A DNA stretch of 32,264 nt from Desulfuromonadaceae bacterium (GTDB lineage Bacteria; Desulfobacterota; Desulfuromonadia; Geobacterales; Pseudopelobacteraceae): positions 1 through 32,264 of the forward strand of contig JAQUCU010000009.1 of the NCBI GenBank assembly GCA_028686055.1, read 5' to 3'. Positions 31,484-32,264 of this stretch are shown here, in pieces. The notes under the pieces were generated by a model. It was not told the DNA's origin. It did not search any database and saw only the letters and a program-made list of their open reading frames with translations. Position numbers and translations under genes: made by a program. Every line of letters starts with the position of its first letter. Positions within the stretch are counted from its first letter, which is position 1.

Positions 31484-31554
31484 GTATCAAACGTATTTAT
31501 ACCAGATTATCCATTTGTCAGACAAACATTTAATTGGTATCAAATACATATAAT
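31484..31554 (+). promoter_or_regulatory. Divergent LysR-rhodanese control region
   Basis: GTATCAAA occurs as a direct repeat at 31484-31491 and 31538-31545 (54 bp apart), flanking a TTTGTC-A-GACAAA palindrome (31514-31526). TATAAT at 31549-31554 is a perfect -10 for the rhodanese gene, with no good -35 in the expected place (ACATTT). This suits activation by the LysR protein. The ribosome binding site AGGAG precedes the rhodanese ATG at 31580. Confidence 0.5.
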
Positions 31555-31579
31555 TTTTTGCATATAGAGGAGAAACAGA

Positions 31580-31996
31580 ATGTTTAGAAAAATCGCCCTG
31601 ACCCTTGTACTGACCCTGGTGTCCGCAACCGTTGTGCATGCCGCCAACTACATTGATCCGCCGGAGCTGAAGGAACTGCTGGTTAAAAAACAGCCGGTGA
31701 TTCTGGTTGACATCCAGCCAGCGGCTGATTTCGAGAATCACCACCTGCCAGGTTCCATCGAAACCAACGCCTTCCCGGCCGCAACGGACGAAGAGAAGGT
31801 GCGCCTGGACAAGGCGCTGACGATTATCAACGCTTCCAAGGCCCCGGTGGTAGTGATCTGCCCACGCGGCAAAACCGGCGCCAAAAATGCCTATAACTAC
31901 CTTGAATCGAAAGGGGTATCCGAAGATCGTATGCAGATTCTGGATGACGGCATTGCCGGGTGGCCCTACAAGGAACTGTTCGTGAAAGGGAGATAG
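31580..31996 (+). CDS. Secreted single-domain rhodanese (sulfurtransferase)
   Basis: A 138-residue protein with a signal peptide (MFRKIALTLVLTLVSATVVHA, cleavage after about residue 21), so it acts outside the cytoplasm. The rhodanese fold shows VILVDIQPAADFENHHLPGSIE and the active-site loop ICPRGKTG with Cys94 as the likely sulfur carrier. The loop CPRGKTG differs from that of typical thiosulfate sulfurtransferases. AGGAG lies 8 bp before ATG. It is followed at 9 bp by a DUF3047 gene and is divergent from a LysR gene, so it may belong to a small regulated set. I cannot say whether the substrate is sulfur, selenium or other. Confidence 0.9.
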   Translation: MFRKIALTLVLTLVSATVVHAANYIDPPELKELLVKKQPVILVDIQPAADFENHHLPGSIETNAFPAATDEEKVRLDKALTIINASKAPVVVICPRGKTGAKNAYNYLESKGVSEDRMQILDDGIAGWPYKELFVKGR

Positions 31997-32005
31997 GCGT
32001 ACGCG

Positions 32006-32264
32006 ATGGTGCGCTTCTTTACATTTACACTTCTGCTCCTGCCCTCCCTGCCGGCCTCTGCCGCCGAGATCGCCGTGGCACGCTTCGGGTCTGAAGGGAT
32101 CAGTGGATGGGAACGCAAAGTATTCAAAGGTACAACAGACTACCGGCTCGTACAGGAAGATGGCCGTACAGTGCTGAGAGCCAGGGCCAGGGGAGCTGCC
32201 TCCGGCCTGACAAAAAAGATTAAATTCAATCCAGCCGTACACCGCTATCTAAGGTGGAGCTGGA
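32006..32264 (+). CDS. DUF3047-like secreted protein, cut at the window end
   Basis: An open frame begins at ATG 32006 (MVRFFTFTLLLLPS), with a signal peptide (cleavage after about ASA at residue 19) and the mature start EIAVARFGSEGISGWERKVF. The motif ISGWERKVFKGTTDYRLV and the later GAASGLTKK resemble DUF3047 proteins, a periplasmic family of unknown function often seen in Geobacter. At least 86 residues are encoded before the window ends. It begins 9 bp after the rhodanese stop, so the two are co-transcribed. The function is not known. Confidence 0.8.
   Translation, partial: MVRFFTFTLLLLPSLPASAAEIAVARFGSEGISGWERKVFKGTTDYRLVQEDGRTVLRARARGAASGLTKKIKFNPAVHRYLRWSW

Noticed and set aside
1..32264. 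CRISPR array, transposon, prophage or RNA genes
   Set aside because: No regularly spaced repeats, transposase, integrase or tRNA/rRNA sequence was recognised on either strand.

Overview
The window looks like chromosome of a Geobacter-type bacterium (Geobacterales/Desulfuromonadales, possibly near Geobacter, Geotalea or Pelobacter propionicus). This rests on gene content, moderate GC and the mix of families (OprP-type porins, a split methylmalonyl-CoA mutase, PilT, DUF3047, a LysR/rhodanese pair). The species is an inference, since no rRNA or other marker lies here. There is no CRISPR array, tRNA, rRNA, insertion sequence or prophage; the region is mostly core chromosome with a few accessory genes.

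Layout. (1) 1-4.4 kb, envelope: the tail of a gene entering from the left, a 0.39 kb gap, a lipoprotein gene, then two outer-membrane porin genes facing each other around a strong terminator. (2) 4.7-12.4 kb, minus strand: a propionyl-CoA/methylmalonyl-CoA module. A helix-turn-helix/cupin regulator is followed by the acyl-CoA carboxylase carboxyltransferase subunit, a 965-residue biotin carboxylase/biotin carrier subunit, the catalytic subunit of methylmalonyl-CoA mutase and methylmalonyl-CoA epimerase. Together they would interconvert propionyl-CoA and succinyl-CoA. The B12-binding mutase subunit is not here. A perfect 38-bp palindrome separates the mutase and epimerase genes. (3) 12.5-18.8 kb, minus strand: dprA-topA-trmFO, a known bacterial gene neighbourhood, followed by an orphan GlcF-like iron-sulfur protein. 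(4) 18.8-20.6 kb, minus strand: a LysM protein and a CpoB/YbgF-like lipoprotein with a good promoter and terminator.

(5) 20.8-27.0 kb, plus strand: a U32/TrhP-like tRNA modification gene, dnaB with an apparent small zinc-binding insert, a GspE/PilB-like protein whose nucleotide-binding motifs are all lost, pilT, moaC and a small conserved-looking membrane protein. (6) 27.0-30.5 kb: a DEAD-box RNA helicase behind a promoter-terminator leader, a mini J-domain protein, a methyltransferase and an RluA-type pseudouridine synthase. (7) 30.6-32.3 kb: a LysR regulator divergent from a secreted rhodanese gene and a DUF3047 gene cut by the window end.

The best candidates for something undescribed are the degenerate GspE-like pseudo-ATPase paired with PilT, the likely attenuator ahead of the RNA helicase, the zinc-binding insert in DnaB, the long palindrome inside the methylmalonyl-CoA operon, and the divergent carboxylase. 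I found no sign of a wholly new defence or mobile system.
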